Below, in pieces: positions 18,697 to 26,635 of a stretch of DNA of 64,000 nt. The notes under the pieces are model-generated. The model made no database searches, was not told the origin of the DNA, and saw nothing but the letters and a program-made list of their open reading frames with translations. How positions within the stretch are numbered: the first letter of the stretch is position 1; the number at the start of each line of letters is the position of its first letter. A program made the translations under genes and the position numbers. This DNA is from Rossellomorea aquimaris (lineage in GTDB: Bacteria; Bacillota; Bacilli; Bacillales; Bacillaceae_B). The DNA lies in the NCBI RefSeq assembly GCF_020172085.1, contig NZ_JAIVAT010000003.1:372001-436000 (forward strand), read 5' to 3'.

Positions 18697-19872
18697 ATGA
18701 GAAAGAGAGATTTAACGAAGATCTTTGCTGCATTTTTATTAACGGGTTCTGTCCTGGCAGGATGTGGAACCGATGAGAAAAGCAGTGATACAGCTGCATC
18801 GGATGAATCTAAACAAGTAGAAAAAGAAGATGAAAGCGAAGAAATGGATTTTTCTGCGTCATTTGAAGAAGCCAAGGCTGAGCTTTCAAAAGCGAAGGAA
18901 GACAAAGATGTTGATTTTGATAAAGTGACTTCCATCTATAAAGATGATCTGCAAGAGCTTGTGCAAAAACGTGATCAGGAATTTGAAGATACGGTTGATG
19001 AGCATATTTCTACCGCTCTAGAAGCAGGTAAGGATGGTTCCCTTGATCAAGTGGTTGTGGCACAATTATTCGATAAATTAATGCAAAAAGTATTCTATAC
19101 AACAATGAAACATGAATTCACGGAAGTTGCCGAAAACTGGGGCAACACGGAAGAAGTGAATGAAGAAATAGAAGAAGCGAAAGAATTCTATGAAATCCTT
19201 GAGCCGACTGTCGAGAAGAGGGATCAGGCATACGGGACTAAGATGATGGATGCCATAAATGGTGGATTTGCCGAAATGGAGAAGGCGGTCGAAGAGGATG
19301 ATGAACTCGGCTTCCAACTGGGGAAACAGGTTGTGGATAAAACGCTTATGAAGACGTTTTACCTTGCTGCAGGTGCTCTTCCGAACGGATATGCGATGAA
19401 AGCATCTGAAGAAGCAAAGGAAAATGCTGAAGCAGCAAAAGCTGAACAAGCAGAAGGATGGGCTTTCTATCAATCTCTTGAAAGCTATCTATCAGGAAAC
19501 GCTCCTGAAGAAGCGGACAAGATCAACAAACAATTTGACCTGCAAACGGAAGTGACATCCATCGATCCTGAAGCAGTGAACCATGCATTTGTTCGTGGAT
19601 TCTCTAAAATTGCGTTACACGAATATGAAGAGAGTGAAGAGTACTGGGGAGAAGATAAGTCAGCTATCACTGCATTGGAAGGTGCGCTGTTTATTGATCT
19701 GATCTCTTCCGATATTAAGAATCTGATGGATGATGCATCATATGAATCACTATCAACAGATGCTCAAAGCTACTTAGAAGCTGTTAAGTCACAGGATAAA
19801 GAAAAAGCAGAAACGCTAAGATCTAACATTGAAAAAATGTTGAATGATGTGATTGCGAAAGCGAATAAATAG
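18697..19872 (+). CDS. Fur-controlled lipoprotein, possibly FTR1-associated
   Basis: A 391-residue lipoprotein with a signal sequence ending in the lipobox LAGC (Cys23), then an acidic linker rich in Ser/Glu/Asp (24-50). The rest is helical, acidic and lysine-rich, suggesting a surface-anchored helical bundle. It resembles the extracytoplasmic protein at 24248: DFDKVTSIYKDDLQELV here aligns with NFSESKKIYETVQEEVD there, and AKEFYEILEPTVEKRD aligns with a similar KGFATYKTLSPKVE. A further AEGWAFYQSLESYLSG stretch suggests an internal duplication. It is not an EfeO cupredoxin/M75 protein, since no HxxE motif is seen. Its two Fur boxes imply a role in iron acquisition, perhaps binding or delivering iron to the FTR1 permease 5 kb downstream. 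Confidence 0.75.
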   Translation: MRKRDLTKIFAAFLLTGSVLAGCGTDEKSSDTAASDESKQVEKEDESEEMDFSASFEEAKAELSKAKEDKDVDFDKVTSIYKDDLQELVQKRDQEFEDTVDEHISTALEAGKDGSLDQVVVAQLFDKLMQKVFYTTMKHEFTEVAENWGNTEEVNEEIEEAKEFYEILEPTVEKRDQAYGTKMMDAINGGFAEMEKAVEEDDELGFQLGKQVVDKTLMKTFYLAAGALPNGYAMKASEEAKENAEAAKAEQAEGWAFYQSLESYLSGNAPEEADKINKQFDLQTEVTSIDPEAVNHAFVRGFSKIALHEYEESEEYWGEDKSAITALEGALFIDLISSDIKNLMDDASYESLSTDAQSYLEAVKSQDKEKAETLRSNIEKMLNDVIAKANK

Positions 19873-19878
19873 TCATTT

Positions 19879-19962
19879 GGGTTGACCCTGTAAAGTGTTA
19901 AGTCCTCCTTCAAGTACATTGAGGGGTGGTGCTTTTTGAACACATGGGGGTCAACCCTTTTT
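19879..19962 (+). terminator. Long-loop terminator of the lipoprotein gene
   Basis: GGGTTGACCC (19879-19888) and GGGTCAACCC (19948-19957) form a perfect 10-bp stem, followed by five T. The 59-base loop contains a smaller CCTCC/GGGG pairing. Confidence 0.75.
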
Positions 19963-20029
19963 CACTTTCACTTCAAGGTAAGGTACAATATAGAGATGAT
20001 TAAATCGTAATGGTTCGAGGTGTGAGGAA

Positions 20030-20983
20030 TTGAAGATAATTGTTACAGGCGGTGCCGGGTTCATCGGATCCCATCTGTCGAGAAAGCTTATTGAAGAAGA
20101 TCATGAGCTATTGATCATAGACAGTTTTCACCCCTATTATTCACCTGAAAGAAAAAAACGACAACTATCGTTTGTAAGGGAAGTGGGTTCTTTCAGCTTC
20201 TCTAAAAAAGATTTGTTAGTGGATGAAGAAGAGTTACAAGAGGTGTTTCGCGATTTTAAAGGCGACTGTGTCGTTCATTTGGCAGCGATCCCAGGGGTAT
20301 CCCACTCTTTACAGGTTCCAAATGAATACGTCGATTATGATATCAAAGCGACGATCAATACCCTTCGACTGGCGGGGGAGAGCGGTGTCCGGAAATTTAT
20401 CTTTGCTTCTTCTTCCTCTGTTTATGGAAATCAGAGTGACAAGCCTTCCAAAGAAGATGATTCAACGGGTGCGGTGATATCGCCGTATGCTGCGGCAAAG
20501 TATAGTGCCGAATCGTTTTGTAAAGCATACGCGTCCATTTACGGTCTGGACTTGACGATCCTCCGCTTTTTCACCGTATATGGACCGTGGGGAAGACCTG
20601 ATATGGCTATCTATTCATTTATCCTGAAGCTTATGAACGGTGGGAATATTCCTATTTACGGATTGGAGAATAGTAGAGATTATACGTATATTGATGATAT
20701 TGTGGATGGTACGTATAAGGCCATCATGAGTGATCAGTCTGGAACGTTTAATCTTGGAAATGGCAGGCCGATTTCCATGGACAGGCTGATCAGTGAACTA
20801 AGGACTCATTTTCCATCGTTGGAGTTACACGTTACCGACAGAAGGGTTGGGGATGTGACATCGACATGTGCGGATATTACGAAAGCGAAAGACGTTTTAG
20901 GCTATTCACCAGCTGTCTCCTTTGAAGAAGGAATCAAAAGAACCGTTCAATGGATGAAAGAACATGAACAAAACGTCCTATAA
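20030..20983 (+). CDS. NAD-dependent sugar-nucleotide epimerase/dehydratase
   Basis: A 317-residue extended short-chain dehydrogenase. The Rossmann motif is TGGAGFIGSHL (6-16); the catalytic triad is visible as Ser in FASSSSVYGNQ (about 126-136) and Tyr153-x3-Lys157 in SPYAAAKYSAE. FTVYGPWGRPDMAIYSF and SRDYTYIDDIVDG are typical of UDP-glucuronate/galacturonate 4-epimerases. It probably converts a UDP-hexose or UDP-uronic acid for surface glycan synthesis. TTG start with AGGTGTGAGGA upstream. First gene of a tight four-gene cluster; it overlaps the next gene by 20 bases. Confidence 0.85.
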   Translation: MKIIVTGGAGFIGSHLSRKLIEEDHELLIIDSFHPYYSPERKKRQLSFVREVGSFSFSKKDLLVDEEELQEVFRDFKGDCVVHLAAIPGVSHSLQVPNEYVDYDIKATINTLRLAGESGVRKFIFASSSSVYGNQSDKPSKEDDSTGAVISPYAAAKYSAESFCKAYASIYGLDLTILRFFTVYGPWGRPDMAIYSFILKLMNGGNIPIYGLENSRDYTYIDDIVDGTYKAIMSDQSGTFNLGNGRPISMDRLISELRTHFPSLELHVTDRRVGDVTSTCADITKAKDVLGYSPAVSFEEGIKRTVQWMKEHEQNVL

Positions 20984-21896
20984 ATTCGCAAAGAATGCTG
21001 TAAGAATCTTATTATTGGGTCTGTTTTTTATTTTGCTCTATTTCTATTTTGATAAAGAGTTTATGATGAAAGCCATACAACAGATGGTTGTGCATCCTAT
21101 TATCATTTTAACGGTACTGGGAATGTATTTTTTGTCCTTTTTCCTGAAAGGAATCGCATGGAAACTATACCTGAATGCGAATGTGAGATTATCAAGCTGT
21201 TTGATCGGATTGTTTTATAGTTTACTGTTTAATCATTTGTTTCCTTTAAAAGTGGGGGACGGACTTCGGGTCATGGTGATGAACCAGCGTGAAAAGCAGG
21301 TAAGTGTTGAACAATCGTTTCATTCAGTGTTTGTTTTGAGAGTGATGGACACATTATTGCTCATGATCCTTGTAGGGATCGGACTGCCATTTTTTCCACT
21401 TTCACTAGAGATGCCCGCTCTGTTCTCCATCGGATTGTTTATCTGTTTCCTATTGGCAGGAGGATTTATCCTTAGGTATGTTCCTTCCGTATTCCTCTCC
21501 CGACAGGTAAGTATGCTGAAAAATGCCCTTTCTGGTGGCAGGGGACTCGTGGTCATCAGTCTAATCTTTCTTAGCTGGGTATTGGAGGGAGCGATTCTCT
21601 TTGGAGTTGCCGTCATCAGTTTAGAGCCGTTATCCATGGGAGCAGCGATTTGGGTCAATAGTGTGACGATCATCGGTCAGTTGTTTCAATTTGCCCCTGG
21701 AGGACTGGGTACCTATGAATCTGTTATGAGTTATACTCTGCTCTCGGCGGGTATTCCCCTTGGAAAAGGGCTTTCCATGGCTATTTTGAGTCATGGGTTA
21801 AAGTTTGTTTTCTCTTTTGTAGTTGGAGGAATCGTAATCGCCGTATCCCCGGTTTCACTCAAAAACGTGAAACGGTGGAGCGGGATGAAAGGATGA
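20964..21896 (+). CDS. LPG synthase-like integral membrane protein (possible flippase)
   Basis: A 310-residue protein with about eight membrane helices and the pattern of the lysylphosphatidylglycerol synthetase transmembrane region: FFLKGIAWKLYLNA, LFYSLLFNHLFPLKVGDGLRV and FAPGGLGTYESVMSYTLL. Members lacking the synthetase domain often sit in polysaccharide or glycolipid clusters and are thought to move lipid-linked material or support glycosyltransferases. ATG at 20964 lies inside the end of the epimerase gene, so coupling is likely. Its stop codon abuts the next start. Confidence 0.78.
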   Translation: MNKTSYKFAKNAVRILLLGLFFILLYFYFDKEFMMKAIQQMVVHPIIILTVLGMYFLSFFLKGIAWKLYLNANVRLSSCLIGLFYSLLFNHLFPLKVGDGLRVMVMNQREKQVSVEQSFHSVFVLRVMDTLLLMILVGIGLPFFPLSLEMPALFSIGLFICFLLAGGFILRYVPSVFLSRQVSMLKNALSGGRGLVVISLIFLSWVLEGAILFGVAVISLEPLSMGAAIWVNSVTIIGQLFQFAPGGLGTYESVMSYTLLSAGIPLGKGLSMAILSHGLKFVFSFVVGGIVIAVSPVSLKNVKRWSGMKG

Positions 21897-23360
21897 ATGA
21901 AATTGAAGAGCGCATCAAAATTCGAAAAAACGGCGGCCAGATGCTGGAATCTCCTGAATGAAGGAAAACCATTCACCCCTATTTTTGTCATTGGGACCAT
22001 GATGATCTTTCATTTTCAGGAATTGCTTCATGGAGAATGGTTCCCATTCCTTATAAGCTTGTTATTTACCCTGCCGCTGTTTATTTTATATTTTTATTAT
22101 GACTTTCCATTGTTCTTGCGGAACTATTTATGGATTCCGGTGATAGGGTATCTCCTACTCTTCGAATCACCTAATTTAGCTCTATGGGGATTTGGGATCG
22201 GTCTTTATTTCTTCTTTACCGTCTTTTTCTGGGGAACATTCTATTATCACCTGCGGATCGGAACGGACTGGCTGAATTTCACCCGGTTCTGGAAACTGGT
22301 ATTGAAGAATAGTGACTCAACGAGCGGAAACGCACAGGAACAACTTCCGAAATTCCTTCTCTTGTTAGCGGTTTGGGACGGGATGATGACGAATCTGTCT
22401 ACGGGTGAATTACTGCCTACGACTCACTATTTCATTTTTTGTGGTGCGGTATTCGCTTTAGCTTTCATTTTGCATCATTTCCTATTCGACTGGAAGCCGA
22501 AGCAGTATGACTCCTTTACTTCCGGTGTACCTTCCGCTGAAGCCCTTAATGATAAAGTGGTGGTCATTGTGATCGACGGGATGAGGAAAGAACGTTTTTA
22601 TGAAGCGAATACGCCGTATCTGGATGGATTGATGGAAAAGGGAACGGAGTATTTAAATATGGAAACCGTGTATCCTGCGAGAACCGTTGTGTGCTTCTCT
22701 TCCATGTTCACAGGTACGTACCCTAAAGAACATGGTATGAAATCCAATATGGTCTGGAAGTTAGGGATCAAAGTGGAGAGTATCTTTGATTCACTACGAA
22801 AGGTAGGGAAAAAAGGGAAGATGTTAGGGATCGCCCACCTGGTCGATTCATTCGGTCAAGACGTTGAAACCGTCACGGCCGTGATGCATAAAGACAAAGC
22901 GGATCGAAATATTATTAATAAAGCGAAAAAGATCATGGAAGAACAAGACCCGGATCTTTTTATCGTTCAATTAATCGGTACCGATCAAATTGGGCATAGT
23001 AGAGGGGTCTTATACGATGAATATATTGAGAAAATTGAAGAAGCAGATCGTTTAGTACAAGAATACGTCGAGTGGCTGGAAGCGGAAGGGAAGATGGAAA
23101 ACACGACCCTTATGATCTGTGCCGATCACGGACAGGCCGATGGAATCGGCGGACACGGTCATCTCGATGAAGGTGAAAGATTCGTTCCTTTCTTTATGGT
23201 TGGTCCTGGAGTGAAGCAGGGTGAGAAGATCCAGGAGAAACATAGCCTGGTATCCATGGCTCCGACCATCGCTCATTTATTGGGGGCACCATTTCCGGGG
23301 AACAGCAGGGGACCTGTGTTAAACGAAGCATTAAAGGAGAGTTGGATGCAACATGAATAA
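21897..23360 (+). CDS. Membrane-anchored phosphodiesterase/nucleotide pyrophosphatase family enzyme
   Basis: A 487-residue protein. The first about 200 residues carry several hydrophobic segments, so the catalytic domain is membrane-anchored. From about residue 220 it has the alkaline-phosphatase superfamily type I phosphodiesterase core: VVVIVIDGMRKERF (metal-binding Asp), YPARTVVCFSSMFTGTYPKEHG (nucleophile Thr region), QLIGTDQIGHSRG and ICADHGQADGIGGHGHLDEGE (metal-binding Asp/His). Such enzymes cleave phosphodiesters of nucleotides, phospholipids or glycolipids; the substrate here is unknown. Context suggests trimming or transfer of a lipid-linked glycan phosphate. Abuts the upstream gene and overlaps the next by 8 bases. 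Confidence 0.8.
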   Translation: MKLKSASKFEKTAARCWNLLNEGKPFTPIFVIGTMMIFHFQELLHGEWFPFLISLLFTLPLFILYFYYDFPLFLRNYLWIPVIGYLLLFESPNLALWGFGIGLYFFFTVFFWGTFYYHLRIGTDWLNFTRFWKLVLKNSDSTSGNAQEQLPKFLLLLAVWDGMMTNLSTGELLPTTHYFIFCGAVFALAFILHHFLFDWKPKQYDSFTSGVPSAEALNDKVVVIVIDGMRKERFYEANTPYLDGLMEKGTEYLNMETVYPARTVVCFSSMFTGTYPKEHGMKSNMVWKLGIKVESIFDSLRKVGKKGKMLGIAHLVDSFGQDVETVTAVMHKDKADRNIINKAKKIMEEQDPDLFIVQLIGTDQIGHSRGVLYDEYIEKIEEADRLVQEYVEWLEAEGKMENTTLMICADHGQADGIGGHGHLDEGERFVPFFMVGPGVKQGEKIQEKHSLVSMAPTIAHLLGAPFPGNSRGPVLNEALKESWMQHE

Positions 23361-24120
23361 ACAGAAAGTCATCGTTTTCATGCCTGCCCATAATGAAGAA
23401 GAGTCGATCGGGGACGTCATCAGACGGGTGCCCCGTTCCTTCCACCCTTCCGTTGAGGTGGAGGTATTGGTCATCAATGACGGCTCAAACGATAGGACGG
23501 TTGAGGTGTCGAAACGGGCAGGCGCTGATCACATCATCACCTTTGACCATAACCGGGGTCTCGGCGCTGCTGTGAGAGAAGGTTTGAAAGCATCCGTTGA
23601 ATTGGGTGCCCATATCGGAGTCATGATTGATGCAGACGGAGAGTATCCTCCTGAACAGATCCCGGATCTATTACTGCCGATCTTCCAAGGAGAGGCGGAT
23701 TACACGATGGGGTCGAGATTCCTGGGCACCATCAATGGGATGAAACTTCACCGGCGTTTAGGAAATTACTGCTTCACGGTTCTTCAATCTTTATTGCTTC
23801 GAAAGTGGATATATGATGGACAGTCCGGGATGCGGGCGTTCTCAAAACAGGCGATGGAACATGCTGAAATCATACACGATTACAATTATGCTCAAGTACT
23901 GACCTTGAATCTTGTCCGCAAAGGATTCAGGGTGATGGAGATCCCGATTCTGTATCATGTACGGACGACGGGCCGCTCCTTCATCAAGTTCCAATCCTAT
24001 ATGTCTTCTGTTCTTCCGGCCATTTTGAAAGAGATGAACAAGCCGGTGAAAAAAGTTTATGTAGAAGAGCAGGCGCATTTCATCCCTTCAGTTGAAGGAA
24101 CGAATCATTTTGCAAAATAG
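23353..24120 (+). CDS. Family 2 glycosyltransferase (polyprenyl-phosphate glycosyltransferase-like)
   Basis: A 255-residue GT-A enzyme of the DPM1/GT2 type. It shows FMPAHNEEESIGDVIRRVP (9-27), VINDGSNDRTVE, NRGLGAAVREGL, and the metal-binding DxD in MIDADGEYPPEQIPDL. It has no C-terminal membrane helices, as in soluble dolichol-phosphate mannosyltransferase homologues. It probably transfers a sugar from a nucleotide donor to polyprenyl phosphate, producing the donor that GT-C enzymes such as the one at 26636 use on the outer face. ATG at 23353 overlaps the upstream gene; GGAGAG lies at a rather long distance. A terminator follows. Confidence 0.85.
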   Translation: MNKQKVIVFMPAHNEEESIGDVIRRVPRSFHPSVEVEVLVINDGSNDRTVEVSKRAGADHIITFDHNRGLGAAVREGLKASVELGAHIGVMIDADGEYPPEQIPDLLLPIFQGEADYTMGSRFLGTINGMKLHRRLGNYCFTVLQSLLLRKWIYDGQSGMRAFSKQAMEHAEIIHDYNYAQVLTLNLVRKGFRVMEIPILYHVRTTGRSFIKFQSYMSSVLPAILKEMNKPVKKVYVEEQAHFIPSVEGTNHFAK

Positions 24121-24154
24121 CGTTTCGAATCGTATATTATTGTCCAAATCGTGA

Positions 24155-24196
24155 AAAATAAGCACTTTCCTCCAACGGAAGAGTGCTTATTTTTTA
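24155..24196. terminator. Terminator of the glycan cluster (possibly bidirectional)
   Basis: AATAAGCACTTTCC and GGAAGAGTGCTTATT form a stem around a 5-base loop, followed by TTTTT; preceded by a short A-run on the other side. Confidence 0.88.
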
Positions 24197-24226
24197 TTGA
24201 CAATACGAATGATAATCATTATCATT
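24197..24226 (+). promoter_or_regulatory. Fur-repressed promoter of the FTR1 operon
   Basis: TTGACA (24197-24202), a 17-base spacer and TATCAT (24220-24225). The perfect 19-bp palindrome AATGATAATCATTATCATT (24208-24226) overlaps the spacer and -10; it contains the exact 7-1-7 Fur core TGATAATCATTATCA. Confidence 0.95.
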
Positions 24227-24247
24227 GAAAACAGGAGGGAACCATAC

Positions 24248-24997
24248 ATGAAAAAAACGTTCATAACGAGTGTACTCGTGTTTTTATTAATCAATATCAT
24301 GCTGACTTCACAGGCTGCCGCTTATTCATACGGTGATCCAAGTGAAGAAAAAATAGCAGAAGCATATAAAGAAATGATGATCAAGCTTGATGAAAACCCT
24401 CCAAACTTTTCAGAATCGAAAAAGATTTATGAAACGGTTCAAGAAGAAGTGGACCAGCATATGGGAGAGGAACCTTCCAAGGTCATTCTGCAGAATCTGG
24501 ATGACAAAGAAAAAGAACAAGCTATTGAAAACTTAGATGAACTCCTTGTCCTGAATATTGCCAGAAGACTTGAGAGCATTGATAAAAACTTTTCGGAATA
24601 TGATACTAGTAAGCGATTACTCGCAAAAGGGTTTGCTACATATAAAACGTTATCTCCCAAGGTAGAAGGGAAGAATCCTGAATTAGATCAAAAGATCAGG
24701 ACTGAATTTGATCAAGCGTTGGAATCTTTAGGGAATCCCGGATTGTTCGGAGTTGGTACGAAGAAAGCTGATCAGGATGCGTTTAAACAAAGTAAAACGT
24801 TCATAAAGGATTCCCTTCAAAAGGAATTTGACATTAAGAGTCTGGAAGTTGGGCATTTCGCTGAAAGTGCGACAGAGGATGCAAGCCAGAAACAGGAATG
24901 GACGGATATTTCCAACCTAAAGAATTGGCTTCCCATTATCATCATTGCAGGGATACTTGCAGCAGCGATCATTTATGCCGTCAGAAAACGTAAATAA
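24248..24997 (+). CDS. Extracytoplasmic FTR1-associated protein
   Basis: A 249-residue protein with a signal peptide (1-25, ending SQAAA), an acidic helical domain and a C-terminal membrane anchor (LPIIIIAGILAAAIIYAV followed by basic RKRK). Comparable helical domains occur at the N-terminus of many bacterial FTR1-family iron permeases, so this looks like that domain encoded as a separate subunit. It shares short motifs with the lipoprotein at 18697. ATG at 24248 with AGGAGGG; an in-frame TTG upstream lies within the promoter. It is followed by the permease gene after 46 bases, under one Fur box. A role in presenting ferric or ferrous iron to the permease is inference. Confidence 0.78.
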   Translation: MKKTFITSVLVFLLINIMLTSQAAAYSYGDPSEEKIAEAYKEMMIKLDENPPNFSESKKIYETVQEEVDQHMGEEPSKVILQNLDDKEKEQAIENLDELLVLNIARRLESIDKNFSEYDTSKRLLAKGFATYKTLSPKVEGKNPELDQKIRTEFDQALESLGNPGLFGVGTKKADQDAFKQSKTFIKDSLQKEFDIKSLEVGHFAESATEDASQKQEWTDISNLKNWLPIIIIAGILAAAIIYAVRKRK

Positions 24998-25043
24998 GAG
25001 GAAGAGATAAATAATGCGTCACAGCTAGTAAGGGGGAACAACC

Positions 25044-25964
25044 GTGGAATTACAAGCTTTGCTGATCACCTTTCGTGAAGTCCTCGAGGCTTTATTGATC
25101 GTCGGGATCATTACCACCTATCTGAAGAAAACGGATCATGGTCGATATACTAAATTTGTCTGGCTTGGGGCCGGATTAGCGATTTTGGCCAGTGTCGGTG
25201 TCGCGATGCTCTTTCAGGTCGTCTTTACCGGATTTGCCGCCATGGGAAGTGAGATGTATTTGAAAATCGGGATTATGCTGATCTCATCCGTCCTGCTTAC
25301 CCAAATGGTCTTTTGGATGGCAAAGCACAGTCGCGACCTGAAGGGGAATATGGAAGGAAAGATGAATCACTTCATCTCGACAGGGAACATTGTCGGTATG
25401 GTCATTCATTCGTTCCTCGTTGTTCTGCGTGAAGGTGTAGAGACTGTATTCTTCTTCGCCGCCATCACAGGTGGAGATATTGGAGCCGCCATGCAGGGCT
25501 GGGGAGCGATCACTGGTGTCGTCATCGGGAGTGTAGTGGCATACTTCTTCTTTAAAGGCACAATGAGAATTTCATTGAAGAGCTTCTTTAAAGTGACAGG
25601 TGCATTCATTATCCTGATCTCTGCAGGGCTTCTTGTACAGGCGATTTCCATGATGCAGGATATAGGATTGATCGGCAGTGTGATTCCGCATCTTTACGAT
25701 CTGACATGGATACTCCCAGAGCATCCGATCGATTATGCCCACTTCCTGCGTGATACGGGGACTGCCCCGTTGATGTCAGGTGATGTCGGCATCTTCCTTA
25801 AAGCGTTGTTCGGATATTCTTCTATGCCATCCATCGAAGAGGTGATGGCGTACATCGGGTATTTCGTAGCCATTTACTTCCTTACGTCCTCAAAGCCGAA
25901 GACGGTGAAAGCTAAGGAAGAGGTCAAAGCGGGTGTCAAGGATTTGAGTCCGCAAGCTAAATAA
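25044..25964 (+). CDS. efeU: FTR1 family high-affinity iron permease
   Basis: A 306-residue membrane protein with seven predicted helices and the two signature motifs of FTR1/EfeU: REVLE (11-15) in helix 1 and REGVE (129-133) in helix 4, whose Glu residues are required for iron transport in the family. GTG start with AAGGGGG upstream. In B. subtilis EfeU works with EfeO and EfeB; neither is encoded here, and the partner appears instead to be the helical protein encoded immediately upstream. The operon is Fur-controlled. The C-terminal tail is charged and Lys-rich. Iron transport is a confident call; oxidation state and partner use are inferred. Confidence 0.92.
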   Translation: MELQALLITFREVLEALLIVGIITTYLKKTDHGRYTKFVWLGAGLAILASVGVAMLFQVVFTGFAAMGSEMYLKIGIMLISSVLLTQMVFWMAKHSRDLKGNMEGKMNHFISTGNIVGMVIHSFLVVLREGVETVFFFAAITGGDIGAAMQGWGAITGVVIGSVVAYFFFKGTMRISLKSFFKVTGAFIILISAGLLVQAISMMQDIGLIGSVIPHLYDLTWILPEHPIDYAHFLRDTGTAPLMSGDVGIFLKALFGYSSMPSIEEVMAYIGYFVAIYFLTSSKPKTVKAKEEVKAGVKDLSPQAK

Positions 25965-25977
25965 TGTATGTTTCGTG

Positions 25978-26061
25978 CCAAACATCATTACCTTAAAGAT
26001 TGAACACCCTTTTCGAAAGGTGTACACTCTATAGAGGAATGTATGTTTGGTCCTTTTTTTT
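25978..26061 (+). terminator. Two-tier terminator of the FTR1 operon
   Basis: CCAAACATCATTACC pairs with GGAATGTATGTTTGG, enclosing an inner ACACCCTTTTCGAAAGGTGT hairpin. TCC and eight T follow. Confidence 0.75.
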
Positions 26062-26109
26062 ATCCTCTTTTGCAAAGTGTATTTTGATATTGATTCAGAC
26101 TTGATTTAC

Positions 26110-26283
26110 AGCTACTCTGTCAATAAGTTAGTAGTTGAGGGAGAGTGAAACTGCTCCGCTTTCCACGGACGTTCGGCCGAGCCTCCTCAGCAAATTTCGC
26201 TTCCGGGGTCTCGGCACGCCCGTTTTCCGTAGGAGTCTACGCAGTTCCCCTCTCCCTTTATAGAAGTTTTGGCTGACAGAGCT
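26110..26283 (-). repeat. Long palindromic repeat, family 1, copy 1 (MITE-like)
   Basis: A 174-bp element bounded by AGCTACTCTGTCA and TGACAGAGCT. Internally it carries long arms (GAGAGTGAAACTGC, and GCAGTTCCCCTCTC at the other end) and the segments CACGGACGTTCGGCCGAGCC and GGTCTCGGCACGCCCGTTTT. It is the reverse complement of the copy at 37748-37917. No open reading frame. The 130 bases that follow, up to the next repeat, show nothing recognisable. Confidence 0.85.
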
Positions 26284-26414
26284 AAATGATTAAAAAACAA
26301 GGAGAGAGAGGATTTCACAAATAACTACATTTGATTACTTCAGTCTTTAAAAATGATTTGGTTTCTAGCGATTCTGACATTTTTTAGTTATAGTAACAAA
26401 CTTACGCTTGGAAA

Positions 26415-26541
26415 GTTGATTGGAGCGGAAGGTGCTCGACTCCTGCGGGAAACGCTGGACAGGTGAGACCCCGCAGGGCTTTAGCCCGAGGAGGCTCACC
26501 GCCAGCCCCGCGGAAAGCGAGCACCTGGAGCGGAAATCAAC
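26415..26541. repeat. Long imperfect palindrome, family 2, copy 1
   Basis: A 127-bp element starting GTTGATTGGAGCGGAAGGTG and ending GAGCACCTGGAGCGGAAATC-AAC. The arms pair through GTTGATT/AATCAAC and GGTGCTCG/CGAGCACC, while GGAGCGGAA occurs as a direct repeat inside both arms. The centre has CTGCGGG/CCCGCAG and GGTGAG/CTCACC pairings. Related copies lie at 29964-30104 and 49885-49951. It does not code for protein. Confidence 0.85.
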
Positions 26542-26567
26542 CACTACTCGCTCCTTAAAAGTAACAA

Positions 26568-26618
26568 TGTTTACGTAAACAGTCTTACTTGTTTGAATGA
26601 AGAATGAATATATATAAT
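26568..26618 (+). promoter_or_regulatory. Promoter with upstream operator-like palindrome
   Basis: A perfect 14-bp palindrome TGTTTACGTAAACA (26568-26581) lies just upstream of TTGTTT (26589-26594), an 18-base spacer and TATAAT (26613-26618). The palindrome resembles a regulator binding site. The regulator is unknown. Confidence 0.6.
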
Positions 26619-26635
26619 GTGTGAGGGTGAAGTTG

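Noticed and set aside
18697-19872. Assignment of the Fur-controlled lipoprotein as EfeO
   Set aside because: No cupredoxin domain and no HxxE motif of the M75/EfeO peptidase-like domain are visible.
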